Shown: positions 1 through 8,907 of the stretch, in pieces | Numbering within the stretch: position 1 is the first letter of the stretch | Layout: each line of letters opens with the position of its first letter | Assembly: GCA_012517855.1 (NCBI GenBank) | Contig: JAAYUD010000104.1 | Coordinates: 22,107 to 86,106 of the forward strand | Length of the DNA: 64,000 nt | Direction: 5' to 3' | Source: Bacteroidales bacterium | GTDB taxonomy: Bacteria > Bacteroidota > Bacteroidia > Bacteroidales > Bacteroidaceae | Position numbers and translations under genes: made by a program | The notes under the pieces: generated by a model | Databases searched by the model: none | Seen by the model: only the letters and a program-made list of their open reading frames with translations | Told to the model about the DNA's origin: nothing

Positions 1-42
1 GAAGTGGGCGAATGGATTGTGGATTATATCAACAGACAATAA
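1..42 (+). CDS. C-terminal end of an unidentified protein (partial)
   Basis: The window opens inside an open plus-strand frame that ends at a TAA (40-42). The last residues read EVGEWIVDYINRQ. This is too short to identify a family. It is a gene end rather than noise only by position: nothing else occupies the bases and a structured intergenic region follows. The reading frame is inferred from the stop alone. Confidence 0.45.
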   Translation, partial: EVGEWIVDYINRQ

Positions 43-116
43 AAAGCCTACTAACGACAAGAAGCTTGTGTAATCATGCACGCTTCTTAACGTGGCAATA
101 ATTGCATATTGATCAT

Positions 117-200
117 TCTTGCGACTCACGCCCGTGAGTCGGAAAAAACATACATACGAAATTTGCGACTCACGGGCGTGAGTCGCAAGTTTCGTATGTA
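117..200. repeat. Double palindrome built from the word CGACTCACG
   Basis: Two inverted repeats sit side by side. The first (122-141) is CGACTCACG, CC, then its reverse complement. The second (151-200) has 24-bp arms with one mismatch around a GG centre and contains the same word, flanked by TACATACGAA and its complement. On the minus strand the larger hairpin is followed by TTTTTT (bases 142-148), so it can terminate the transaldolase transcript that ends 65 bp away. The repeated inner word is more than a plain terminator needs. Confidence 0.8.
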
Positions 201-264
201 CATAATCGGAATAAGTTACTAAAGTCATCCAATTGACAATAAGCACCTATTATGAAAATTTCTG

Positions 265-921
265 TTATTTATTCACCCGCTTATAATCCTCCAGAAACTT
301 TTGCAAGCCACTGTCTGTTAACGGATGATTTAATAGTCCTTTTATAGCGGATAGAGGACAAGTTGCTACATCGGCACCAACTTCAATGCACTGAATAATG
401 TGGTGTGTATGGCGTATTGAAGCTGCCAACACTTGCGTCTTGTAATCATAAGTACGATACATCTTCACAATATCGGCAACCAGGGCCATTCCATCTTCAC
501 TAATATCATCGAGACGACCGACAAAAGGCGACACATAAGTGGCACCGGCTTTTGCCGCAAGAAGCGCCTGACCTAGCGAAAACACAAGAGTACAGTTGGT
601 GCGGATTTTCATCTCGGTGAATTTCTTGATTGCCTTGATACCATCGAGTATACACGGCACTTTCACGACAATGTGAGGTGAAAGAGATGCAAGCTTTTCT
701 CCCTCGCGAATCATTCCTTCGTAATCGGTAGAAATAACTTCGGCACTGACATCTCCTCCCACAATGTTGCAAATCTCCACATAATGGGCATATTGATTTG
801 CAATGCCCGAGACACCTTCTTTTGCCATTAGTGACGGGTTGGTAGTAACTCCATCGAGAATGCCCATCGCTGCGGCTTCTCTGATCTGATCCAAATTAGC
901 AGTATCCAAAAAGAACTTCAT
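265..921 (-). CDS. Transaldolase / fructose-6-phosphate aldolase family protein
   Basis: A 218-residue class I aldolase of the small TalC/FSA type (subfamily 3B). It moves a dihydroxyacetone unit between sugar phosphates in the non-oxidative pentose-phosphate pathway, in the cytoplasm. The Schiff-base lysine is K87 in VVKVP, and TTNPS near residue 26 is the family's N-terminal signature. Two residues separate true transaldolases from FSA: FSA has Gln and Tyr where transaldolase has Glu and Phe. This protein has E61 (SAEVIS) and F133 (SPFVGR), so I predict transaldolase activity although such genes are often labelled fsa. It lies downstream of hisS on the same strand, beyond a terminator-like hairpin. 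The length is normal for the family. Confidence 0.9.
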   Translation of the reverse strand: MKFFLDTANLDQIREAAAMGILDGVTTNPSLMAKEGVSGIANQYAHYVEICNIVGGDVSAEVISTDYEGMIREGEKLASLSPHIVVKVPCILDGIKAIKKFTEMKIRTNCTLVFSLGQALLAAKAGATYVSPFVGRLDDISEDGMALVADIVKMYRTYDYKTQVLAASIRHTHHIIQCIEVGADVATCPLSAIKGLLNHPLTDSGLQKFLEDYKRVNK

Positions 922-960
922 GATAGTAAGGTTTTTATAGGTTAAAAGAGATATTTATAG

Positions 961-1000
961 AAAAAGTCGGGAGTTTGAATACACAAAACCCCCGACTTTA
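961..1000 (-). terminator. Rho-independent terminator after hisS
   Basis: AAAGTCGGG (963-971) pairs perfectly with CCCGACTTT (991-999). Read on the minus strand the stem is followed by a T-run, just past the hisS stop codon. It separates hisS from the transaldolase gene. Confidence 0.75.
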
Positions 1001-1008
1001 TATTTTAA

Positions 1009-2370
1009 TTACTGGATGGCAGCTACGAGTTCATCGGCAGTCAACAACTGTTGCTCACCTGTTACCATATTTTTTAGCGTGAGTTTGTGTTCATTCATTT
1101 CATTCTCACCAATAATTGCTACAAATGGAATATGCTTTGAGTTGGCATAACTCATTTGTTTCTTCATCTTCACCGAATCAGGATAAATCTCTGCTGCAAC
1201 GCCTGATTGCCGTACTTTTAATAATAAAGGCAATGAATAAGCAGCTTCTTTCTCTCCGAAGTTCGTAAACAACAATCGAGTACGGCATACAGCTTCTTCG
1301 GGATACAGATTGAGCTGATTGAGTACATCAAATATACGATCGGCACCAAACGAAATACCAACGCCCGATACACCAGGCATACCAAATACACCCGTCAGAT
1401 TATCGTAACGTCCACCACCGGTAATACTTCCTATCTCTACATCGAGAGCTTTCACTTCGAAAATAGCTCCGGTATAGTAGTTCAATCCTCTTGCCAATGT
1501 CAAATCAAACTCAACTCCATTAGTCAAATTCATCTGGCTAAGCGTATGGAAAATAAACTTGCACTCTTCGATACCTTTCATTCCCGTTTCGCTGGCAGCA
1601 AGAATCTGTTCCAATGTAGTCATCTTCTCGTCGTTGGTTCCCGACAATTTAATAATCGGCTGTAATTTCTCAATAGCCTCTTTGCTGATGCCCTTGTCTG
1701 CCAGTTCGGCATTCACATTATCCAATCCTATTTTATCGAGCTTGTCAATAGCGACGGTAATGTCTACAATCTTATCGGCTTCATTAATGACTTCGGCAAT
1801 ACCCGAAAGAATCTTGCGGTTGTTTATTTTAATATTGACACGCACCCCGAAACGAGTAAATACGGTGTCAATAATTTGCATCAGTTCTACTTCATTGAGC
1901 AACGAATCGCTGCCTACTACATCGGCATCGCACTGATAAAACTCACGATAGCGTCCCTTTTGTGGACGATCGGCACGCCATACCGGCTGTATCTGATAGC
2001 GTTTGAAAGGGAATGTTATCTCATCACGATGCATCACCACATATCGGGCGAAAGGGACTGTCAAGTCGTAGCGCAATCCTTTCTCGCACAAGCGTGACGC
2101 CATTTTCAACGAATCACGAGAAAGCAAATCTTCGTCACTGATTTTAGAAAAGTAATCACCCGAATTTAATATTTTAAACAAGAGTTTATCGCCTTCTTCG
2201 CCATACTTGCCCATCAGGGTAGAAAGCATTTCCATTGACGGTGTTTCTATTTGTTCAAAACCGTACAACCGATAAACATCACAAATCGTATTAAAAATAT
2301 AATTTCGTTTCGCCATTTCGACAGGCGAAAAGTCGCGCGTTCCTTTTGGGATACTTGGTTTTACTGTCAT
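1009..2370 (-). CDS. hisS: Histidyl-tRNA synthetase
   Basis: A 453-residue class II aminoacyl-tRNA synthetase that charges tRNA-His. The N-terminus [12 protein letters not shown] is the classic HisRS start. The HisA signature ([14 protein letters not shown], around residue 294) and the motif-3 region GGGRYDNL with [10 protein letters not shown] are present. The C-terminal anticodon-binding domain (about 360-453) follows. The length is typical. The ATG at 2370 is preceded by a Bacteroides -7 box at 2397-2404, and the gene diverges from a TonB receptor. A terminator lies just past the stop. Confidence 0.97.
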   Translation of the reverse strand: MTVKPSIPKGTRDFSPVEMAKRNYIFNTICDVYRLYGFEQIETPSMEMLSTLMGKYGEEGDKLLFKILNSGDYFSKISDEDLLSRDSLKMASRLCEKGLRYDLTVPFARYVVMHRDEITFPFKRYQIQPVWRADRPQKGRYREFYQCDADVVGSDSLLNEVELMQIIDTVFTRFGVRVNIKINNRKILSGIAEVINEADKIVDITVAIDKLDKIGLDNVNAELADKGISKEAIEKLQPIIKLSGTNDEKMTTLEQILAASETGMKGIEECKFIFHTLSQMNLTNGVEFDLTLARGLNYYTGAIFEVKALDVEIGSITGGGRYDNLTGVFGMPGVSGVGISFGADRIFDVLNQLNLYPEEAVCRTRLLFTNFGEKEAAYSLPLLLKVRQSGVAAEIYPDSVKMKKQMSYANSKHIPFVAIIGENEMNEHKLTLKNMVTGEQQLLTADELVAAIQ

Positions 2371-2396
2371 CGTACTTATTCTATATTAATATGTTG

Positions 2397-2404
2397 CAAA
2401 ATTA
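2397..2404 (-). promoter_or_regulatory. Bacteroides -7 box for hisS
   Basis: Read on the minus strand this is TAATTTTG, an exact match to TAnnTTTG, 27 bp upstream of the hisS ATG. No clear -33 TTG was found at the usual distance. Confidence 0.45.
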
Positions 2405-2470
2405 ATAATATTTTCTCTGAGTAAAGTCTATTTAGTTGATATTTTAGAATAATATCCCCATTTATGAGGA

Positions 2471-2501
2471 TTGTTTAGAACATCCATTTATTGTTCCTTT
2501 G
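2471..2501 (+). promoter_or_regulatory. Possible promoter of the TonB receptor gene
   Basis: TTG at 2471-2473, a 20-bp gap, then TTCCTTTG (2494-2501), which differs from TAnnTTTG at one base. It sits 25 bp upstream of the ATG at 2527. Confidence 0.35.
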
Positions 2502-2526
2502 CACTCGGAAACAATTATTTAATACA

Positions 2527-4848
2527 ATGGACTTAAGAAGAAATATTTTCTTATTCTTCGCCTTGACGGCGAATTTAGCTTGGAGTAATCCTATTATCCC
2601 TCCTACAGACAATCAACGAGATACTATGAAAGTGATCGACATTGAAGAAGTGACGGTATACGCTTCTCCAAAAGAGAATCGTAAGCTCCGCCAACAACCC
2701 CTCTCCGTATCGTTGTTCTCGAAGAATGATTTACAACAAAATCGCATTCTTTCAATGAAAAACCTCACTTCGCTTGTTCCTAACCTCTTTATCCCCGATT
2801 ACGGTTCGAAGCTCACTTCTTCGATATATATTAGAGGCATCGGTTCGCGCATCAATTCGTCGGCCATCGGAGTTTACATCGACAATATGCCTTGCTATGA
2901 TAAGTCGGCTTTTGATTTCGACTATGCAGACATAGACCGTATCGACGTTCTTCGCGGTCCACAAGGTACACTATTCGGACGCAATTCGATGGGTGGACTT
3001 ATTAATATTCATACCAAATCCCCTTTCAACTATACGGGCACAGACCTATCACTAAGTACAGCCACCCACAATGCCTACAGAGCATCATTTACTCATTATC
3101 ATCGTGTAAGCAATAAATTGGCCTTTGCAGCAGGAGGTTTCTATGACCATACGGGGGGCTTCTTTACCAATCAATACAATGGCAAACGAATAGATCGAGG
3201 CAACAGTGTAGGAGGACGAATACATACCATCTATTTGCCTACCGACAAATGGAGTATCGATCTGAACATGAATTACGAATATACAGATGAGGGAGGCTAT
3301 CCGTATGGCGCTTACAATAAGTTGACCGGCGCGTACAGTACGCCTGACTACAACTTCAAAAGCGGATACTACCGGAATCTATTGAATATCGGGATAACCT
3401 CTACTTATACAGCCAAGCACTTTGTATTAACAGAAGTAACAAGCTATCAGCATCTCAGAGACAGAATGGCTCTGGATCAGGATTTCACGGAGAAAGACCT
3501 ATACACCATGTTTCAACACCAGAAACAAAATACGCTGAGCGAAGAAATAACACTGAAGAGCCGTGAAAACGCGAGATGGCAATGGACTACCGGCGTATCA
3601 GGTTTCTATCAATGGCTTACCAACAATACTCCCCTTTATTTCGGCAGCGATTTCATCTCTATGCTTCAAGCACAAATGAACGCAGCAATGGCTCATTCTC
3701 CTGTAGCAGTAACATTGACAGATAAAGGGATGGATGTTCCGGGGCTATTCAAAATGCCAACTTATGGAATAGCACTGTTCCATCAATCTACCATCAATCG
3801 CTTATTCGGTTTAGAAGGTTTGTCGACTACTTTGGGTATACGCCTCGACTATGAAAAAGCGAAGATAAACTACGACACTCAAGCAATCATGAATTATAGC
3901 ATGTCGATGGGTGGACAAGTACTAAAGGTCGGAAATTATAATGCCGAATACATAGGCGATCAAAGTAGAAATTATACCCAGCTGCTACCGAAATTTGCGC
4001 TCCAATACGACTTCGATCAAGCAAACAACATCTATGCTCAAGTAAGTCGTGGTTACCGTAGCGGTGGATACAATATCCAAATGCTTTCGGACTACTTACA
4101 GAATGGGCTACAGGCTAACGCCGGTAAATTAGAAAATGATGCAACAATAAATCAAGCTATGCGTTATAAGCCAGAATACTCTTGGAACTACGAGGTAGGA
4201 AGTCATCTTACCCTCTTTAACGGAGTGTTAATGGCAGACATGAGTGCTTTCTACATGAGAATTCATAATCAGCAAGTAGCAAAATTTGCAGATAGCGGAT
4301 TAGGACGTTATACAGCAAATGCAGGTAAAAGTCGCAGTTGTGGCGCAGAGTTCACACTTAGAGCCAATATCACGGACAATTGGAGCGTAGACGCCAACTA
4401 TGGATATACTCATGCGACATTTAAAGAATATCTGTCTAATACAAAAGGAGGATATGACAATACGGGAAAGCCTTTACTCGTACCGGTAGACTACAGCGGC
4501 AAATATGTTCCTTTCGCGCCACGACAAACTTACAACATCGGTACTCAATATGTATGGCACATGGCTGAACGTTTCTTAGTAAAGAACATCACATTCCATG
4601 CCGACTATAGCGGCATCGGCCGGACCTATTGGACTGAAGCCAATGACGTATACCAACGTACTTATGGTTTGTTTAATGCCCGTCTAAGCGCTCAAGTAGG
4701 CAAACTTTTGCAAGTTGATCTTTGGGGACGCAATCTATTGAATAAAGATTATGCTGTATTCTATTTTGACGGCAGCAGTGCCAATGCAGGTTTCATGCAA
4801 AAAGGACGTCCCGCACAAGGCGGTATCGATTTAAGATTTAAATTTTAG
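2527..4848 (+). CDS. TonB-dependent outer-membrane receptor (non-SusC type)
   Basis: The 773-residue protein has a signal peptide (MDLRRNIFLFFALTANLAWS), a plug domain (about 40-165, including YIRGIGSR and VLRGPQGTLFGRNSMGG) and a 22-strand barrel ending in the aromatic-terminated strand GGIDLRFKF. It has no SusC-type carboxypeptidase-like or STN domain, so it looks like an importer of an iron chelate, haem or cofactor rather than a glycan transporter. I chose the ATG at 2527 because the upstream TTG at 2491 overlaps the likely promoter and would add residues ahead of a normal signal peptide. No SusD partner adjoins it. A strong terminator follows. The substrate is unknown. Confidence 0.9.
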   Translation: MDLRRNIFLFFALTANLAWSNPIIPPTDNQRDTMKVIDIEEVTVYASPKENRKLRQQPLSVSLFSKNDLQQNRILSMKNLTSLVPNLFIPDYGSKLTSSIYIRGIGSRINSSAIGVYIDNMPCYDKSAFDFDYADIDRIDVLRGPQGTLFGRNSMGGLINIHTKSPFNYTGTDLSLSTATHNAYRASFTHYHRVSNKLAFAAGGFYDHTGGFFTNQYNGKRIDRGNSVGGRIHTIYLPTDKWSIDLNMNYEYTDEGGYPYGAYNKLTGAYSTPDYNFKSGYYRNLLNIGITSTYTAKHFVLTEVTSYQHLRDRMALDQDFTEKDLYTMFQHQKQNTLSEEITLKSRENARWQWTTGVSGFYQWLTNNTPLYFGSDFISMLQAQMNAAMAHSPVAVTLTDKGMDVPGLFKMPTYGIALFHQSTINRLFGLEGLSTTLGIRLDYEKAKINYDTQAIMNYSMSMGGQVLKVGNYNAEYIGDQSRNYTQLLPKFALQYDFDQANNIYAQVSRGYRSGGYNIQMLSDYLQNGLQANAGKLENDATINQAMRYKPEYSWNYEVGSHLTLFNGVLMADMSAFYMRIHNQQVAKFADSGLGRYTANAGKSRSCGAEFTLRANITDNWSVDANYGYTHATFKEYLSNTKGGYDNTGKPLLVPVDYSGKYVPFAPRQTYNIGTQYVWHMAERFLVKNITFHADYSGIGRTYWTEANDVYQRTYGLFNARLSAQVGKLLQVDLWGRNLLNKDYAVFYFDGSSANAGFMQKGRPAQGGIDLRFKF

Positions 4849-4872
4849 CCAACCACTATAAATGTTTCGATC

Positions 4873-4910
4873 AATCCCCACTGCTCAAATATGAGCAGTG
4901 GGGATTTTAC
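4873..4910 (+). terminator. Strong rho-independent terminator after the TonB receptor
   Basis: AATCCCCACTGCTCA (4873-4887) pairs perfectly with TGAGCAGTGGGGATT (4892-4906) around a 4-base loop, followed by TTTTA. Confidence 0.85.
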
Positions 4911-4932
4911 ATTTCTTTCTTCTTTATTCCTA

Positions 4933-4961
4933 TTCATTTACACATTTTAGACGTAAATTTG
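4933..4961 (+). promoter_or_regulatory. Bacteroides-type promoter of the nitroreductase gene
   Basis: TAAATTTG (4954-4961) matches TAnnTTTG exactly, with TTC at 4933-4935 as a weak -33 element. It lies 30 bp upstream of the ATG. Confidence 0.5.
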
Positions 4962-4991
4962 TTGAAACAAGAATTAAAATAACAATGTAAA

Positions 4992-5642
4992 ATGAAACAC
5001 AAACTATTTTATGTATCAATGCTATCAATATTGATGGCAGGATTCTCGGCTTCTTTTAATACAGCTACCGCACAACAAACGCAATTGCCTGCGCCGCAAA
5101 AAGGTTCAATCAAAACATCTTTAATGAATGCACTACAAAATCGTCATTCAGTACGTTCGTACAAAAGCAAAACTATTTCCAACCAGACACTTTCGAATTT
5201 GCTTTGGGCTGCCAATGGAGTGAATCGCAAAGATGGACGCAGAACCGCACCATCGGCCATAAATGCACAAGACATAGAACTCTATATAGGTAAATCAGAT
5301 GGAACTTACCACTATATTGCTTCAGAAAATAAGCTAGAAAAAGTAAATAACGAAAGTTTTATTAATATGGTTGTCGGCAAAAATAGATTTGCACTTGATG
5401 CACCGATAGTGATACTACTAGTGAGCAATGGAGCTAACTTTCATGGTCATAATCCAAACTTTTACGGAGCGATGGACGCTGGTTACGTATCTCAAAATAT
5501 TTGCCTTTATTGTGCAGCCGACGGTCTCGGGACTGTACCTTGTGCACCGAAGATGGACGCAGCTGCAATACAAAAGTTTCTAGGGGTATCGACAGATTAT
5601 ATTCCCATGATATATCATCCTGTAGGATATGTAGAAGAGTGA
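4992..5642 (+). CDS. Exported nitroreductase-family protein (SagB/ThcOx-like)
   Basis: A 216-residue FMN-dependent oxidoreductase of the nitroreductase fold. An N-terminal signal peptide (cleavage near TATA-QQ, about residue 27) suggests a periplasmic location, which is unusual for the cytoplasmic NfsA/NfsB type but common for the SagB/ThcOx subgroup in Bacteroidota. RHSVRSYKSKTIS (about 51-63) is the FMN-phosphate-binding start of the fold. TAPSAINAQ and GAMDAGYVSQNICLYCAADGLGTV complete the signature. It stands alone, with its own promoter, and faces the U32 gene tail to tail. The physiological substrate is unknown. Confidence 0.88.
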   Translation: MKHKLFYVSMLSILMAGFSASFNTATAQQTQLPAPQKGSIKTSLMNALQNRHSVRSYKSKTISNQTLSNLLWAANGVNRKDGRRTAPSAINAQDIELYIGKSDGTYHYIASENKLEKVNNESFINMVVGKNRFALDAPIVILLVSNGANFHGHNPNFYGAMDAGYVSQNICLYCAADGLGTVPCAPKMDAAAIQKFLGVSTDYIPMIYHPVGYVEE

Positions 5643-5679
5643 AGACACTGGAAAATATAAAATGCGTACATATACTTTT

Positions 5680-7515
5680 CTACAAAGCGATAACTTTCAT
5701 GATACACTGGCGACAATCAAATTCAAGCTGGAAACGTTTGCCATCGGGTAACAATAAATAATAAGGTTCTCTATAAGGAGATTTTTCTTTTGCAGCACGA
5801 GGACACCATCCCATACTATAACGTAAACAATGACGACAAAACATGATAGGGAGCGGATAAGTGGGCTTTTGTTTCTCTACGGCAGCCTGAATCTGTGCCA
5901 CGCCATGTCTGTGGTAAAAGTTTTCAGCTTCTCTATTCATAACATTGCCTAAGTATGTAAGTTGCGACAATGGATAAGAACGTTCAACATGCTTATGCAC
6001 CATAAGTTCTTGACGATAACAAATAAGCCGCACACGAAGTAACTCATCAACTAAACGACGGCGCAAATCGGAGACACTCGATATTGGGACAAACCATTGA
6101 TGGGACATTTTCACCTCAACAGACCGAACGGCAAATGGAGTATTCCCTAATTTACGGAGCTCATTTTCTATTCGTTCATGTTGGGGACTACGAGCCTCTT
6201 CGAAAAGCATATCCAAGGGTAGCGTTGCGTTATTGCCATCTTCATCTGTCATTGTAACGGCAAAACCATGCGCCGTTTCATAGAAACAAATATCAACATC
6301 CAACTTACGCACTGCCGATTCAGCAGCAAGCAGATGCTCAAACTCCTGATCATAGTTTCTATAGAGCGGAGTATGAGGTTTGATAAAAGGCAAGCGCCCT
6401 CCTAGAATATAGAGACGATTGGTATCAACTCTATTTACTCGAAAGCCTTGCAGATGATGCAACTCGTCAACATAACAGATACCATCACCATTGTGGAAGC
6501 TTTTCACACCGGCTACCGTAATATAATTTTCTGCCGAGTTTTTTACAACGCCCATCGGCTCACCTATAGACTTAGGAGTGTCGGGAGAAAAAATATCTTC
6601 TTCTCTCTTATCTAGGAAATAAGATGTGAATCCTCTATTAAAGCTTTTTTCTAGTTGAGGTTGGAAAGAATAAGTAGAACTTCCAGACGATGCCCGAAGA
6701 TATTCAGGACGCCGAAGAAAAATAGAATCAAGCTGCTGACGATAATAAGCAGTAACATTCTTCACATAAGATACATCCTTGAGACGTCCTTCTATCTTTA
6801 ATGAAGAAATTCCTGCATCAAGCATAGCCTCCAACCGTTCGCTTCGATTCATATCTTTAAGAGACAACAGATGTTTACCACGTTTTATAACCTTCCCATC
6901 AGCATCAACCATATCGAAAGCCAGACGACAAAATTGCGCACACTCTCCTCTATTGGCGCTACGACCGAAACAGACCTCACTGGCATAGCACTGTCCACTA
7001 TAACTTACACAAAGTGCCCCGTGAACAAATGCCTCGAGCAGCACTTGAGGACAAGCTTCGTGTATTCGTTTGATATCAGTGATAGAAAGCTCACGAGCCA
7101 ATACAACCTGCCCAAGTCCCATATCTGCCAAAAAAGAAACTTTATCGATAGTACGATTGTCCATCTGAGTACTGGCATGAAGAGGTATAGGAGGCAAATC
7201 CATTTCGAGCAAAGCCATATCTTGAATAATAAGTGCATCGACACCAATACCATATAACTGTTCGACTAGCCCACGAACCTCTTCAAGTTCTTCATCACGA
7301 AGTATTACATTTAATGTAACATATATACGAACACCATATATATGAGCAAAATGAGTTAACCGTGCAATATCTTCAATCGAATTGCCTGCCGCAGCACGAG
7401 CGCCAAATTTAGGTGCACCGATATACACTGCATCTGCTCCATGTTTCACCGCCTCCATACCACATTCGGCATCTCGCGCGGGAACCAACAGTTCTATACG
7501 TCGATGTTCAATCAT
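5680..7515 (-). CDS. Peptidase U32 family protein (RlhA/TrhP-like, probable RNA hydroxylase)
   Basis: A 611-residue U32 protein. The U32 signature is seen at EAFVHGALCVSYSGQC (about 161-176), with further cysteines at 182, 192 and 196. In characterised relatives (UbiU/UbiV, TrhP, RlhA) conserved cysteines hold an iron-sulfur cluster and the enzymes hydroxylate tRNA, rRNA or quinone precursors rather than cut collagen. The long C-terminal extension is closer to E. coli RlhA (23S rRNA C2501 hydroxylation) than to the shorter TrhP. A second cysteine set (CRHC...CPRA, then CRQC) ends the protein. Its ATG overlaps the metA stop as ATGA, so the two are translationally coupled. The exact RNA target is inference. 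Confidence 0.85.
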   Translation of the reverse strand: MIEHRRIELLVPARDAECGMEAVKHGADAVYIGAPKFGARAAAGNSIEDIARLTHFAHIYGVRIYVTLNVILRDEELEEVRGLVEQLYGIGVDALIIQDMALLEMDLPPIPLHASTQMDNRTIDKVSFLADMGLGQVVLARELSITDIKRIHEACPQVLLEAFVHGALCVSYSGQCYASEVCFGRSANRGECAQFCRLAFDMVDADGKVIKRGKHLLSLKDMNRSERLEAMLDAGISSLKIEGRLKDVSYVKNVTAYYRQQLDSIFLRRPEYLRASSGSSTYSFQPQLEKSFNRGFTSYFLDKREEDIFSPDTPKSIGEPMGVVKNSAENYITVAGVKSFHNGDGICYVDELHHLQGFRVNRVDTNRLYILGGRLPFIKPHTPLYRNYDQEFEHLLAAESAVRKLDVDICFYETAHGFAVTMTDEDGNNATLPLDMLFEEARSPQHERIENELRKLGNTPFAVRSVEVKMSHQWFVPISSVSDLRRRLVDELLRVRLICYRQELMVHKHVERSYPLSQLTYLGNVMNREAENFYHRHGVAQIQAAVEKQKPTYPLPIMFCRHCLRYSMGWCPRAAKEKSPYREPYYLLLPDGKRFQLEFDCRQCIMKVIAL

Positions 7516-8429
7516 TGAATTTCATCGAGATTATATGGTGTCTTCTGATATACAAAGTAGTTTAACCAATTTGAATAAAACAGATTGGCATGAGCACGCC
7601 AACGCACAAATGGTGGATTGCTAGGGTTATCGTCTACATAATAGTTTTTCGGAATCTGTATAGATAGTCCCTTTGCCAAATCACGCTTATATTCCACATC
7701 AAGTGTTCGCGGTGAATATTCAGAATGTCCTGTCACATAAAACTCACGGCCACCACGTGACTCAACAAGATAGACACCTGCCTCGTCCGATTCGGACAGC
7801 AATGTCAGTTCGGGCGTCGCGACGATGTCCGATTTGCGCACTTCCGTATGCCGACTGTGAGGGACGTAAAACTCATCATCAAATCCCCTAAAAATAGGAT
7901 GTAATGGACACAATGGGCGATGACTAAAAATTCCAAAACGCTTTTCGGGTAAGTCGAACTTGGGTATGCCGTAAAAGCGGTACAAAGCGGCAAATGCAGC
8001 CCAGCAGATATAGAGTGTAGAAGTTACATGGGTACGTGCCCAATCAAAAATGCTAGTCAACTCATTCCAATACGTCACTTCCTCAAAAGGTATCTTTTCT
8101 ACAGGAGCTCCGGTAACGATCAAACCATCAAACTTCTCGCCACGCATTGCCTCAAAATTACGATAAAAAGCCTTCATGTGCTCAACGGGAGTATTCTTTG
8201 ATGTATGACTTTTTATTTTCATAAAAGAGATCTCTACTTGCAAAGGAGTATTTGATAATAACCGCACCAAATCGGTTTCTGTAGTTATTTTTAGTGGCAT
8301 CAAATTCAAGACAGCAATACGAAGCGGACGAATATCTTGCGTTGAAGCCCGCGAATCGTCCATGACAAAAATATTTTCTTTCTTTAGAATTTCGACAGCC
8401 GGTAGCCTATCAGGTAATTTTAGTGGCAT
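7512..8429 (-). CDS. metA: Homoserine O-acyltransferase (MetA family, predicted acetyl-CoA specific)
   Basis: This 305-residue enzyme activates homoserine for methionine synthesis. It has the MetA catalytic set: nucleophile C142 (LYICWAAF) and the His/Glu of GHSEYSP near 235-237. Family work has shown that residue 111 decides the acyl donor: Gly (TGAPLG, as in E. coli) gives succinyl-CoA and Glu (TGAPVE) gives acetyl-CoA. This protein has E111, so I predict acetylation despite the usual succinyltransferase label. The ATG at 8429 has a -7 box upstream and the gene is coupled by ATGA to the U32 gene. No SAM riboswitch is evident in the short leader. Confidence 0.93.
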   Translation of the reverse strand: MPLKLPDRLPAVEILKKENIFVMDDSRASTQDIRPLRIAVLNLMPLKITTETDLVRLLSNTPLQVEISFMKIKSHTSKNTPVEHMKAFYRNFEAMRGEKFDGLIVTGAPVEKIPFEEVTYWNELTSIFDWARTHVTSTLYICWAAFAALYRFYGIPKFDLPEKRFGIFSHRPLCPLHPIFRGFDDEFYVPHSRHTEVRKSDIVATPELTLLSESDEAGVYLVESRGGREFYVTGHSEYSPRTLDVEYKRDLAKGLSIQIPKNYYVDDNPSNPPFVRWRAHANLFYSNWLNYFVYQKTPYNLDEIQ

Positions 8430-8458
8430 AAATTTATTACTATATCATTATTTGGATA

Positions 8459-8466
8459 CAAAATTA
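8459..8466 (-). promoter_or_regulatory. Bacteroides -7 box for metA
   Basis: On the minus strand this reads TAATTTTG, an exact TAnnTTTG match 30 bp upstream of the metA ATG. No convincing -33 TTG is seen. Confidence 0.4.
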
Positions 8467-8542
8467 GCAAAAAAGAACGATATTGCACCTCAATAATAAG
8501 ATAAGATGTCCTATAAATTAATTCAAATTATGAAAAGAAAAT

Positions 8543-8573
8543 TTCGCAATAACAAAGAAAAAGATTACATTTG
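8543..8573 (+). promoter_or_regulatory. Promoter of the ferredoxin gene
   Basis: TACATTTG (8566-8573) is an exact -7 box. TTC at 8543-8545 with a 20-bp gap serves as the -33 region. It lies 37 bp upstream of the ferredoxin ATG. Confidence 0.55.
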
Positions 8574-8610
8574 CAACGTTATAATAATAATCATTTAAAA
8601 AGTAAACAAA

Positions 8611-8781
8611 ATGGCTTACGTAATTAATGACGACTGTGTAGCTTGTGGTACTTGCATCGATGAATGTCCGGTTGAAGCTATCTCGGAAGGAGATAAATAT
8701 TCTATAGATCCGGATAAATGCACCGAATGCGGTACTTGCGCAAGTGTTTGCCCTAGCGATGCGATCCATCCGGGTGAATAA
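8611..8781 (+). CDS. 2x[4Fe-4S] ferredoxin
   Basis: A 56-residue clostridial-type ferredoxin. Two copies of the cluster motif C-x2-C-x2-C-x3-CP are visible: CVACGTCIDECP and CTECGTCASVCP, each with the following alanine-rich turn. It carries low-potential electrons in the cytoplasm, probably for pyruvate:ferredoxin oxidoreductase or similar enzymes, which are not in this window. The length is standard for the family. It has its own promoter and a hairpin terminator 24 bp past the stop, so it is a one-gene transcript. Confidence 0.96.
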   Translation: MAYVINDDCVACGTCIDECPVEAISEGDKYSIDPDKCTECGTCASVCPSDAIHPGE

Positions 8782-8804
8782 TTACACAAGGTCTTAAAAC
8801 GAAT

Positions 8805-8834
8805 AAAGGCTGCCCGCTTAGCGAGTAGCCTTTT
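8805..8834. terminator. Terminator shared by ferredoxin and the aminotransferase operon
   Basis: AAAGGCT (8805-8811) and AGCCTTT (8827-8833) form a stem with partial pairing in between. T-rich sequence follows on the plus strand. It lies between two converging genes and may work both ways. Confidence 0.65.
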
Positions 8835-8907
8835 ATTATTACCATTAAGATTGTGCAACGCTAAACAGGATATTAAACCAGTTAAAAGCCCGCTTAACTA
8901 TATGTGT

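Noticed and set aside
506..772. Open frame inside the transaldolase gene
   Set aside because: It is a same-strand shadow in another frame of a well conserved gene and has no family resemblance.
2491..2526. TTG start for the TonB receptor
   Set aside because: The ATG at 2527 gives a normal signal peptide, and the upstream codons overlap the likely promoter.
8430..8520. SAM riboswitch upstream of metA
   Set aside because: The leader is short and A/T-rich and shows no SAM-type helices. Only a -7 box is evident.
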